DNA of 64,000 nt from Acidobacteriota bacterium. GTDB lineage: Bacteria; Acidobacteriota; Terriglobia; Bryobacterales; Bryobacteraceae. Shown here piece by piece: positions 8,590 to 16,342 of the stretch; the first letter of the stretch is position 1, and each line of letters opens with the position of its first letter. The notes under the pieces are model-generated. The model was not told where the DNA came from and did not search any database. It was given only the letters and a program-made list of their open reading frames with translations. The position numbers were made by a program, and so were the translations under genes. The stretch lies in the NCBI GenBank assembly GCA_016185425.1, contig JACPNQ010000024.1:62001-126000 (forward strand). The letters are read 5' to 3'.

Positions 8590-9648
8590 TTAGCGCTCGA
8601 GTTGAATACGCAGCTCGCGCAGCAGCAGCCGCGCCGCCAGCGACGGATGACGCACGCGCAGGTTCTCCGGGTCAATCCGGTTCTGCACAATGAACTCCAC
8701 CAGCCCGTCGACACTCTCCAGGCACCCCTCACCGTGGCAATGGCGCGAAAGCGTGTTGTTCAAGAAATCGGCCGCCTTGGTCGCGGTTCCGGTAGCGCCT
8801 TCGCTGGTAAACCAGGCCGTCAAATACGACTGCAGCTGCAAACGGCGTGTGAGGCTTTTCATTGCAGGGGTCGCGTCCAACACCTTTACAAGCAGCGTCG
8901 ATCGCTCGCCGGGCGGCAAGCTCAAATCGTCGGCCACCGCGAACAGCTCTTCAGCCCTGTCCGGCTGCTCCGGCTCTTCCGGTTCCCGATCGGGCTTCGG
9001 TGGAGGTGGCGGTGCGGTTCGCAGCCGCAGCGCCGCTTCGCGCGCCAAGCCCAGGTTGAACGGCGCCACCGAGCGCAGCGACTTGTCGAGCAGGGCTACA
9101 TCCTCCTGCGCCGCCTTCGGTCCGGGAAATGACGTCATCAGCGCCTGTAGAATCTCGCCGCCATCCTCCGGCGCAGCGTTGATCAGATCCAGGGCCGCGG
9201 GTATCTGAAATGCGCCGGTTTGCAGTCCCTTGAGCACAGTTGCGCGCTTGTTCTTCGCCGATAGCGCGAGGAACTGCCAGCAGCGCCCGCGATAATCCGC
9301 GCGCCATCTTGGTGACTGCCGAGGCGGAATCCGCAGGCAGATCGATTCCGCTTCTTCCCTATCCTGTTTCGCGATCAGGTGTGCCGCCGCGGCCAGATAG
9401 AAGTAGCGCGGCTCCTCTTCGCGAATCGCACCCAGCAGGGAAACCGCCGCTTTCAATAGATACTTTCGCCGTTCGCCGGGCGGCAGCAACTCCGCTGCCG
9501 AGATCAACGTATCGATGTGCGCGAGTGGCGCCTGGTTCCGCGATGTCTGCTCCAGCCGGTCGAGAAGGTCGTCCAAAGACGAACCAGCGGCGCCGCGGGC
9601 GCCCGCCAAGGCGAGCAGCAACAGCACGGCCGGCGAGTGGATTTGCAT
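8590..9648 (-). CDS. Unknown exported protein, first of a tandem paralog pair
   Basis: A 352-residue protein with a plausible signal peptide (IHSPAVLLLLALAGARGAAG). The middle has a Pro/Glu-rich linker (about residues 230-246, PPPPPKPDREPEEPEQP). The C-terminus carries CHGEGC and the block RIDPENLRVRHPSLAARLLL, which is mirrored in the next gene. I do not recognise a known domain; predicted structure would be mostly helical. It is the first gene of the operon paralog-paralog-DinB-creatininase and is divergent from the esterase gene with 47 bp between them. Function unknown. Confidence 0.75.
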   Translation of the reverse strand: MQIHSPAVLLLLALAGARGAAGSSLDDLLDRLEQTSRNQAPLAHIDTLISAAELLPPGERRKYLLKAAVSLLGAIREEEPRYFYLAAAAHLIAKQDREEAESICLRIPPRQSPRWRADYRGRCWQFLALSAKNKRATVLKGLQTGAFQIPAALDLINAAPEDGGEILQALMTSFPGPKAAQEDVALLDKSLRSVAPFNLGLAREAALRLRTAPPPPPKPDREPEEPEQPDRAEELFAVADDLSLPPGERSTLLVKVLDATPAMKSLTRRLQLQSYLTAWFTSEGATGTATKAADFLNNTLSRHCHGEGCLESVDGLVEFIVQNRIDPENLRVRHPSLAARLLLRELRIQLER

Positions 9649-9695
9649 CTACTTCGAATTAGAGCACGGAATCGGCGTTATGATGAGGCCACCAG

Positions 9696-11675
9696 ATGAG
9701 ACACCTGATACTTGTCCTCGCCGTCCTTTCTATCCTGCCTGCCCAGCCGGCCGAAGAGCTCAACTTCACGAAGAGTATCGGCGAGCTCCGCGACCTCCCG
9801 CAGCAGTTCCCCGACTGGCTCCGCGCCGAGGCGGGCAAGTACCTCGCCAACCGGCCGCTGCTCGACAACGCGGCCGCGGTGAAGGCACGAGGCAAAGCAT
9901 TCCGCGAGCAGATTCTCGCTAATATCGGCGGCCTTCCCGAACGCACGCCGCTCAACGCCCGGACCGTCGGCGTCATCGAGCGCGAGCACTTCCGTATCGA
10001 AAAAGTCATCTTCGAAAGCCAGCCCAAGTTCTACGTCACGGCCAATCTGTACTTGCCGAAGCAGGGAACCGGGCCGTACCCCGCCATTCTCTTTCCGCTT
10101 GGCCACGAATCGGGCGCCAAGGCCCACGAGGCCTGGCAGTACGTGCTCGGGAGCTTTGCTACGAAGGGGTTCGTAGCGCTCGCCTGGGACACAGCCGGCC
10201 AGGGAGAGCGTGTACAGTTTTTCGATCCCGACCTCCGCGGCTCCCGCATTCCGGGTTCGACCCGTGAGCACACGATGCTCGGCATTCAGGCGCTGGTTGT
10301 CGGCGACAGCCTCGCCCGCTACACCATTTGGGACGGTATTCGCGCGCTCGACTACCTGGCAAGCCGCAAGGAGGTTGACCCCGAACGGATCGGGGTCACC
10401 GGCAACTCAGGTGGCGGCACGCACACCGCTTATCTGGCCGCTATCGATGATCGCCTCAAGGTCGCCGCGCCAAGTTGCTACATCACCAATTGGACTCGCC
10501 TGCTTGCGCAGCTTGGTCCTCAGGACGCCGAGCAGAATCTGCCGCCGTTCCTGAACCTCGGTTACGATTTCCCCGATTTCCTTTATGCCTTCGCGCCCAA
10601 GCCGTACTTGGTTCTGTCTGCGATACGCGACTTCTTCCCCATCGGCGGGGCGCGTGCCACGTTCGCCGAGGCGCAGCGCGTTTACGATTCACTCGGCGCC
10701 GCGGAAAAGGTCAAGATGGTCGAAGCCGACGACGGGCACGGGTACACGCTGCCGCGGCGCGTGGCCGCGTACGCCTGGTTCAGCAAATGGCTGAAGGGCC
10801 AGGAGGACGATGGAGTCGAACCGCAATTCCCGCTCGCCACGGAGGCCGAGTTACAATGCACCGATACCGGCCAGGTCTCGACGTCCCTCGGAGGCGAGAC
10901 TGTTTTCACGTTGAATCAGCAGCGCGCCCAGCAGGTTCGAGTGAAATCAGACGCCGTTGAGGACGCGCGACGGCTGAGCGGCTATCAACCGATTCCCGGC
11001 GCTCCGCCGGTTACGGGCTACGGAACGATCCGGAAGAAGGGTTATCGCATCGAAAAGCTTACGTATCAAAGTGAGCCCGGCATTTCGATTCCAGCGATAC
11101 TGGCGATTCCCGATGGCGCCGCCGGCAAACGCAGCGCCATCATCTATGCCGCCGGGACCGGCAAAGCCTCTGTTGCCTCAAAGCTCGAATCCTGGATGGC
11201 TCAAGGCTCCATTGTGCTGGCCATCGACATCCGTGGTCTCGGTGAACTTGCGAAAGAGCGCACGATGAGCGACGCCTGGTTTGGCGATACGTCCAATATC
11301 TTTGCCGCGCTTCTCATTGGCCGCTCAATGCCCGGCATGAGAGCGCTCGATATCGTGCGCGCTGTCGAACTCCTCTCCGCTCGCCCCGATGTCGACCCCG
11401 CAAAGATAACGGGAATCGGCATTGGCCGCGCCAGCGTCGGCATGCTCTACGCAGCGGTCTTCGACGATCGTCTCCGGTCGCTCGAACTCGATGGTCTCCT
11501 CACGTCGTACCAGTCGATTGTCGACGCCCGCCTGCACCGCAACGCATTCGAGCATGTGGTGCAGGGCGCTATTCGCCACTACGATATCGACGATCTGTTA
11601 AAGGTAATCTCGCGAAGGCCCGTCAAGGTGCGAAACCGAGTCGGGCCTTTGGGCGAGATGAGTGCGTCGCAGTAG
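9696..11675 (+). CDS. Secreted two-lobed alpha/beta hydrolase (acetyl xylan esterase-like)
   Basis: A 659-residue exported protein (signal HLILVLAVLSILPAQPA). The first lobe (about 60-370) is an alpha/beta hydrolase of the acetyl xylan esterase/dienelactone hydrolase kind: oxyanion region LFPLGHESG, AWDTAGQGER, nucleophile elbow GVTGNSGGG and a late EADDGHGYTL that supplies the histidine. A second hydrolase-like lobe (about 430-640) has the matching elbow as GIGRASVG, with alanine where the nucleophilic serine should be, so it is probably non-catalytic. Likely an esterase acting on carbohydrate or other ester substrates in the periplasm. Monocistronic. Confidence 0.8.
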   Translation: MRHLILVLAVLSILPAQPAEELNFTKSIGELRDLPQQFPDWLRAEAGKYLANRPLLDNAAAVKARGKAFREQILANIGGLPERTPLNARTVGVIEREHFRIEKVIFESQPKFYVTANLYLPKQGTGPYPAILFPLGHESGAKAHEAWQYVLGSFATKGFVALAWDTAGQGERVQFFDPDLRGSRIPGSTREHTMLGIQALVVGDSLARYTIWDGIRALDYLASRKEVDPERIGVTGNSGGGTHTAYLAAIDDRLKVAAPSCYITNWTRLLAQLGPQDAEQNLPPFLNLGYDFPDFLYAFAPKPYLVLSAIRDFFPIGGARATFAEAQRVYDSLGAAEKVKMVEADDGHGYTLPRRVAAYAWFSKWLKGQEDDGVEPQFPLATEAELQCTDTGQVSTSLGGETVFTLNQQRAQQVRVKSDAVEDARRLSGYQPIPGAPPVTGYGTIRKKGYRIEKLTYQSEPGISIPAILAIPDGAAGKRSAIIYAAGTGKASVASKLESWMAQGSIVLAIDIRGLGELAKERTMSDAWFGDTSNIFAALLIGRSMPGMRALDIVRAVELLSARPDVDPAKITGIGIGRASVGMLYAAVFDDRLRSLELDGLLTSYQSIVDARLHRNAFEHVVQGAIRHYDIDDLLKVISRRPVKVRNRVGPLGEMSASQ

Positions 11676-11680
11676 CGGGA

Positions 11681-12973
11681 CTATAGAACCGAATCGGTCC
11701 AGTTTTCGAGCAACTGCTTGATTCGTCCTGTAAACATGTCGGCCAGCGCGCCATCGATCAGGCGATGGTCGAACGTCAACGCGAGGTAGCAGATGGAGCG
11801 GATGGCGATGGCGTCGTTGATAACGACCGGCGTCTTTTCCACCGTGCCCACGCCGAGAATCGCTACGTTCGGCTGGTTGATCACCGGAGTCGCGAAGACG
11901 GATCCGAACGAGCCGAAGTTTGTGATCGCGAATGTGCCGCCCTTTACTTCGTCGGGCTTCAACTGCCGCGAACGCGCACGCGCGGCAAGATCGACAACCG
12001 AGCGCTGCAAACCGGTGACATTCTTCTCGTCGGCGTTCTGGATGACCGGGACGATCAATCCGCTGCCGTTATCGAGCGCCACAGCGACACCCATATTGAT
12101 CTCGTTGTGATAGACGATGTTGCCGCCGTCGATGGAGGCGTTCAAGATCGGGAACTCGCGCAGCGCCTTGCAGGCCGCGGCGACGACGAACGGCAGGAAG
12201 GTGAGGCTGAATCCGTATTGCGCCTGGAACGCCGCTTTGGACTTCTCGCGTAGCTTCGCCACGGCGGTCATGTCGACCTTGTGAACCGTCGTCACGTGCG
12301 CCGAGGTCTGCTTCGAGTGGACCATGTGTTCGGCGATCTTCTTGCGCATCGTGGACATCGGCTCGATGCGGTACTTGGCGGCCTCGGAGCGTGGCGGAGG
12401 CGGCGGATAGGAGGGCTGCGCCGCGGGTGCGGCAGGAGCAGCGGCGGCAGGCGCGGGTTTCGCAATCGCGGCCTCTACGTCCTGCTTTGTGATGCGGCCA
12501 CCGGCGCCCGTGCCGGATACGGTCGTCAGATCGACTTCGTTCTCGCGGGCCATCTTCCGCACCAGCGGCGACAGCGGACCGAGGTCTTCGATCGCCGGCG
12601 CAGCGGGGGCTGGCGCTGGCGCCGGCGCCGGAGGCGCGGCCTGCACAGGCGCAGGGGCGGCAGGCGCGGGAGCAGGTGCAGGCGTAGGCGCTGGGGCGGG
12701 AGCGGCGGCCGGCTGTGGCGCCGGTGTGGCCGCACCGCCGCCGTTCGAAATGCGCGCAACAACGGTATTGATCGCCACCGTCTGGCCTTCCTGCACGAGG
12801 ACTTCTGCCAACGTCCCAGCGGCGGGCGAAGGAATCTCGGTGTCGACTTTATCCGTGGATATTTCAAAGAGCGGCTCGTCGCGCTCGACACGGTCGCCAG
12901 GCTTCTTCAGCCAGCGCGTCAACGTTCCTTCGACAATGCTTTCGCCCATCTGGGGCATCACAACATCAGACAT
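11681..12973 (-). CDS. sucB: Dihydrolipoamide acyltransferase (2-oxo acid dehydrogenase E2)
   Basis: E2 core enzyme of a 2-oxo acid dehydrogenase complex, which passes an acyl group from lipoyl-lysine to CoA. One N-terminal lipoyl domain carries the lysine in STDKVDT (K42). Then come a long Ala/Pro linker (about 80-130), a peripheral-subunit-binding domain (LSPLVRKMARENEVDL to GRITKQDVEAA) and the catalytic domain ending with DHRLIDG, which holds the active-site histidine and aspartate. The lipoyl-domain sequence resembles SucB of actinobacterial type, so succinyl transfer is my first choice, but branched-chain or pyruvate complexes are possible. It is the last gene of lpdA-lipB-E2; no E1 is in the window. 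Confidence 0.88.
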   Translation of the reverse strand: MSDVVMPQMGESIVEGTLTRWLKKPGDRVERDEPLFEISTDKVDTEIPSPAAGTLAEVLVQEGQTVAINTVVARISNGGGAATPAPQPAAAPAPAPTPAPAPAPAAPAPVQAAPPAPAPAPAPAAPAIEDLGPLSPLVRKMARENEVDLTTVSGTGAGGRITKQDVEAAIAKPAPAAAAPAAPAAQPSYPPPPPRSEAAKYRIEPMSTMRKKIAEHMVHSKQTSAHVTTVHKVDMTAVAKLREKSKAAFQAQYGFSLTFLPFVVAAACKALREFPILNASIDGGNIVYHNEINMGVAVALDNGSGLIVPVIQNADEKNVTGLQRSVVDLAARARSRQLKPDEVKGGTFAITNFGSFGSVFATPVINQPNVAILGVGTVEKTPVVINDAIAIRSICYLALTFDHRLIDGALADMFTGRIKQLLENWTDSVL

Positions 12974-12975
12974 GC

Positions 12976-13635
12976 CTATTTCTCCGTTTCGTAACCGAAC
13001 ACTTTCGCGAACTGTTGGCGCAGCGCCAGCTTGACTTCAGCCATGCTGGCGGAAACGCCGAGTGCCCTCATGGATGTTACAGGAAGCGTAAGTCCACAAG
13101 GGATGATGTATTGGAAGTACTGCAAATCGGTCTCCACGTTCAGCGCGAACCCATGAGAGGTCACCCAGCGGCTGATGTGGACGCCTATGGCGCAGACCTT
13201 TGCGCCGTTGACCCAGACTCCGGTGGCGCCCCCACGCCGCTCTCCGTCCACGCCGAACTGGCCGATTGTCCGAATGATCGTCTCTTCGACGGCCCGCACG
13301 TAGGCGTGCACGTCGCGTTTCCATTCGTTGAGATCGATGATCGGATAACCAACCAACTGTCCTGGGCCGTGATACGTCACATCGCCGCCGCGGTTGGTGT
13401 GGTGGAAGTCGATACCGGTGCGCGCGAGAACTTCTTCCCCGGCGATCAGATTCTCCATGTGGCCGTTGCGGCCCATGGTAACGACGTGCGGATGCTCGAC
13501 GAGGAGCAGTTGATCGGGAATCTCGCGGCGCTTGCGCTGCCCGGCCAACTCCTGTTGCAAGGCAAACGCCTCCGCCCAGCGCATACGACCAAGGTCGCGC
13601 GCTTCACAGAGGCGTGCTGAAGCCTGGACAAGCAT
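12976..13635 (-). CDS. lipB: Octanoyltransferase LipB
   Basis: Transfers octanoyl from acyl carrier protein to lipoyl-domain lysines, the first step of lipoate attachment in the cytoplasm. Family motifs are RGGDVTYHGPGQ, GATGVWVNGAKVCAIG (with the conserved lysine) and IPCGL with the catalytic cysteine. I start at ATG 13635 (MLVQASARL, 219 aa); the frame is open 22 codons further, but that would overlap lpdA. It lies between lpdA and the E2 gene, two bases before E2, which fits a job of lipoylating the E2 made from the same transcript. lipA is not in the window. Confidence 0.92.
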   Translation of the reverse strand: MLVQASARLCEARDLGRMRWAEAFALQQELAGQRKRREIPDQLLLVEHPHVVTMGRNGHMENLIAGEEVLARTGIDFHHTNRGGDVTYHGPGQLVGYPIIDLNEWKRDVHAYVRAVEETIIRTIGQFGVDGERRGGATGVWVNGAKVCAIGVHISRWVTSHGFALNVETDLQYFQYIIPCGLTLPVTSMRALGVSASMAEVKLALRQQFAKVFGYETEK

Positions 13636-13645
13636 GCGGGAGAGG

Positions 13646-15043
13646 CTAGAAGTTAATGGCCTGGCCGTAGACGGCGTTAAATGCTTCGCCGAGCGCCTCA
13701 TAGAGCGTCGGGTGAGCGTGGATGGTGTTGATCATCGTGTCGACAGTTGCTTCCGCTTCCATCGCGGCGACAGCTTCGGCGACCAGTTCGTAGCCGTGCG
13801 GTCCGATGATATGAACGCCAAGGATCTCGCCGAACCTGGCGTCGCTGACGATCTTGACAAAGCCCTCGTGGTGGCCGAGGATCGATGCTTTCGAATTACC
13901 CGCGAAGGGGAACTTGCCGACCTTCACGTCGTAACCCTCTTTGCGCGCCTGCGCTTCGGTGAGGCCCACGGAGCCGATGCCCGGTTCGGTGTACGTCGCG
14001 CCCGGGATGCGGTTGCGGTTGACCGGAATGTACTTCCGGCCCGAGATGGCGGCCACGGCGACCATTCCCTCGGCCGTTGCTACGTGGGCGAGCTGCGGCG
14101 TTCCGGCGACCACGTCGCCGATGGCATAAACGCCGGGCTCTCCGGTCTGCTGGTCCGGTCCGACTTTGATGAATCCGCGATCCAATTGCACGCCCGGTAC
14201 GTTCTGCAGGCCAATGTTATCGGTGTTCGGCTTCCGGCCGACGGCGATCAGCAGCTTATCGACGTTAAGCTGTTCGACCTTGCCGTTTGCAAGTGTTACG
14301 TTCAACGAAACGCCGCTGCCCGTTTTTTGAATGTCACTCGCTTTTGCCCCGGTCTCGCAGCGTATGCCCGCCTTTCGAAAACAGCGTTCGAGCTCTTTCG
14401 AAACTTCCTCATCTTCGACGGGAACCAGGCGCGGCATCATTTCCAGCAGCGTTACATCGGAGCCGTAGCGTTTGAAGATGGATGCGAACTCGGTGCCGAC
14501 GGCGCCCGCGCCGATGATGGCGAGCGACTTGGGAACCGATTGAAGCTTAAGGATTTCGACGTTGGTGAGGATGAACTCCGGGTCCGGCTCCATACCCGGG
14601 AACATGCGCGCCTCCGAACCTGTGGCGATGATAATGGCCTTGGATTCGATGGTCCGGGTGCCCTCGGGCGACTGAATGTCGATGCGTCCGCCGCCTTTGA
14701 GCGTGGCGTAACCGGCAATGATTTCCACTTTGTTCTTGCGCATCAGGCCGCTGACGCCCTTGGCGTGCTTGTCGACGATGTCCTGTTTGCGCTTCATCAC
14801 CGCGGGCAGGTTCAATTGCGGGTTTTCGCAGGCAAGTCCCTGTTCGGCGGGATGGGTGAAATAGTCCCATACCTCAGCAGTATGGAGGAGCGCCTTGGTG
14901 GGGATGCAGCCGACATGGAGACAGGTTCCGCCGAGTTTGGGATCCTTCTCGATGATTGCTGTTTTGAGTCCGAATTGACCGGCTCGAACGGCTGCGGAGT
15001 ACCCGCCGGGGCCGGAACCGATCACAACTAAATCGTATGCCAT
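13646..15043 (-). CDS. lpdA: Dihydrolipoyl dehydrogenase (E3)
   Basis: FAD-dependent enzyme that reoxidises dihydrolipoyl groups of E2 using NAD. The N-terminus MAYDLVVIGSGPGGYSAA is the FAD-binding fold; the redox disulfide is in GGTCLHVGCIPTKAL. The NAD-binding part has IIGAGAVGTEFA, and the C-terminus has the catalytic His-Glu pair in HPTLYEALGEAF. ATG 15043 gives 465 residues, the usual length. The longer open frame upstream is antisense to the POTRA gene. It leads the operon with lipB and E2 and is divergent from the POTRA protein gene, 48 bp apart. Confidence 0.94.
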   Translation of the reverse strand: MAYDLVVIGSGPGGYSAAVRAGQFGLKTAIIEKDPKLGGTCLHVGCIPTKALLHTAEVWDYFTHPAEQGLACENPQLNLPAVMKRKQDIVDKHAKGVSGLMRKNKVEIIAGYATLKGGGRIDIQSPEGTRTIESKAIIIATGSEARMFPGMEPDPEFILTNVEILKLQSVPKSLAIIGAGAVGTEFASIFKRYGSDVTLLEMMPRLVPVEDEEVSKELERCFRKAGIRCETGAKASDIQKTGSGVSLNVTLANGKVEQLNVDKLLIAVGRKPNTDNIGLQNVPGVQLDRGFIKVGPDQQTGEPGVYAIGDVVAGTPQLAHVATAEGMVAVAAISGRKYIPVNRNRIPGATYTEPGIGSVGLTEAQARKEGYDVKVGKFPFAGNSKASILGHHEGFVKIVSDARFGEILGVHIIGPHGYELVAEAVAAMEAEATVDTMINTIHAHPTLYEALGEAFNAVYGQAINF

Positions 15044-15091
15044 TATTTTTGAGTGTAACATCGAGCCTTCGGGGTGCATTTCAATAGATGT

Positions 15092-16342
15092 ATGAGCATT
15101 TTGACCGGATTCCTGCTGTTGGCGGCCATGTTCCCGATCGAGTCGATCCAAGTGGAGGGGCTGAAGCGGCTAAAGCCCGCGCAGGTCATCGCAGCCTCGG
15201 GATTGAAGGTCGGCCAGCAGGCCGATAAGCCCGATTTTGAAGCGGCGCAGGCGCGGCTGCTCGCGACCGGCGTCCTGGCGAGCGTTGGATACCGTTACGC
15301 ATCGGGCGCGGCCGGAAAGGGTTACGCGCTGACCTTCGAAGTGGCCGAAGTCGATCAGGTGTTCCCCGTGAAGTTCGAGGAGCTGCCGGCGGCCGACGAA
15401 GAGCTCCTGAAGGTCCTCCTGGCGGCCGACCCGCTGTTTACAAACCCCGTTCCCGGAACAGAATCAGTCATCAAGCGTTTAGAGGCGGCCTTGAATGCGA
15501 AATACAAGATCGATCCGCCGATTGTCGGCCGCGTGCTCGCCGATACGCCGAGCGAGATAGTGTTGCTCTTCAGGCCGAACAAGCCGCGGCCAACCGTGGC
15601 GTCCGTGACGTTTACGGGGAACAAGGCCTTTCCAACGCCCGAGTTGCAAGCAAAAATGGCGGCGGTGGCGATCGGCGTGCTGTTTACCGAAGACCGCTTC
15701 CGTGAGCTGCTGCAGAATCAGATTCGGCCGATCTATGAGACCAAGGGCCTGCTGCGAGTGACGTTTCCAAAGATCGAGGCCAAGCGCGCGGGCGATGTGG
15801 AAGGTCTGGACGTGGCGGTCGAGATTGTGGAGGGGCCGGAGTACAAGCTTGCGAAGGTGACGCTAACCGGCGCGCCCGATCCGGAGGATCTGTTGACGGA
15901 GGTGAAATTCAAGACGGACGACGTCTTCCGTTTGCACGAGGTGGTGGACGGTCTGGAGCGGCTGCGCGGGTCGCTGCGGGGCCAAGGCTACATGAAAGTT
16001 TCGACCGAAACCACCAGAGCGTATAACGACGAGAAGAAGACGGTGAACATGCACATCACGGTGACGTTGGGCACGCGGTACAAGATGGGCAAACTGACGA
16101 TCCAGGGGCTCGACATTACGACCGAGCCGGTGATCCGGAAGATGTGGGGTTTGCAGGAGGGCAGCGTGTTCCGCGACGGCTACCCGGACAAGTTCCTGCG
16201 CCGCGTGCGCGACGACGGCATCATGGACAATCTGGGCGAAACGAAGTCCAAGGTCGATTTCGATGAGCGGCGCGGAATCATCAACGTTACGCTGCTGTTT
16301 GCCGGCGAGAAGAAGGATCCAGAGAAAAAGCGGCCGTTTTAG
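15092..16342 (+). CDS. POTRA-domain protein without a beta-barrel
   Basis: A 416-residue exported protein (signal SILTGFLLLAAMFP) made of consecutive POTRA-like repeats. Each has the pattern seen in BamA: a strand such as IESIQVEGLKRLKPAQV, a helix with the YETKGLLRVTFPKI type of turn, and a closing strand; for example VASVTFTGNKAFPTPEL at about 170 and KLAKVTLTG at about 255. BamA/Omp85 proteins continue into a 16-stranded barrel, but this one ends after the last POTRA (INVTLLFAG plus a charged tail), so it would be a periplasmic chaperone-like partner of outer-membrane assembly. GTG 15074 is an alternative start. The stop overlaps cinA. Confidence 0.75.
   Translation: MSILTGFLLLAAMFPIESIQVEGLKRLKPAQVIAASGLKVGQQADKPDFEAAQARLLATGVLASVGYRYASGAAGKGYALTFEVAEVDQVFPVKFEELPAADEELLKVLLAADPLFTNPVPGTESVIKRLEAALNAKYKIDPPIVGRVLADTPSEIVLLFRPNKPRPTVASVTFTGNKAFPTPELQAKMAAVAIGVLFTEDRFRELLQNQIRPIYETKGLLRVTFPKIEAKRAGDVEGLDVAVEIVEGPEYKLAKVTLTGAPDPEDLLTEVKFKTDDVFRLHEVVDGLERLRGSLRGQGYMKVSTETTRAYNDEKKTVNMHITVTLGTRYKMGKLTIQGLDITTEPVIRKMWGLQEGSVFRDGYPDKFLRRVRDDGIMDNLGETKSKVDFDERRGIINVTLLFAGEKKDPEKKRPF

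Noticed and set aside
11613..11650. 8-bp stem (AAGGCCCG/CGGGCCTT) at the 3' end of the esterase gene
   Set aside because: It lies inside the coding region, has a 19-base loop and only a short T-run, so a terminator call is not supported.
12600..12720. Repetitive GCGGGC-type tract in the E2 gene
   Set aside because: It encodes the normal Ala/Pro linker of E2 proteins, not a DNA repeat element or CRISPR.
13532..15031. Long plus-strand open frame antisense to lipB and lpdA (499 codons)
   Set aside because: No domain or codon pattern; it is the GC-rich shadow of two well-supported genes on the minus strand.
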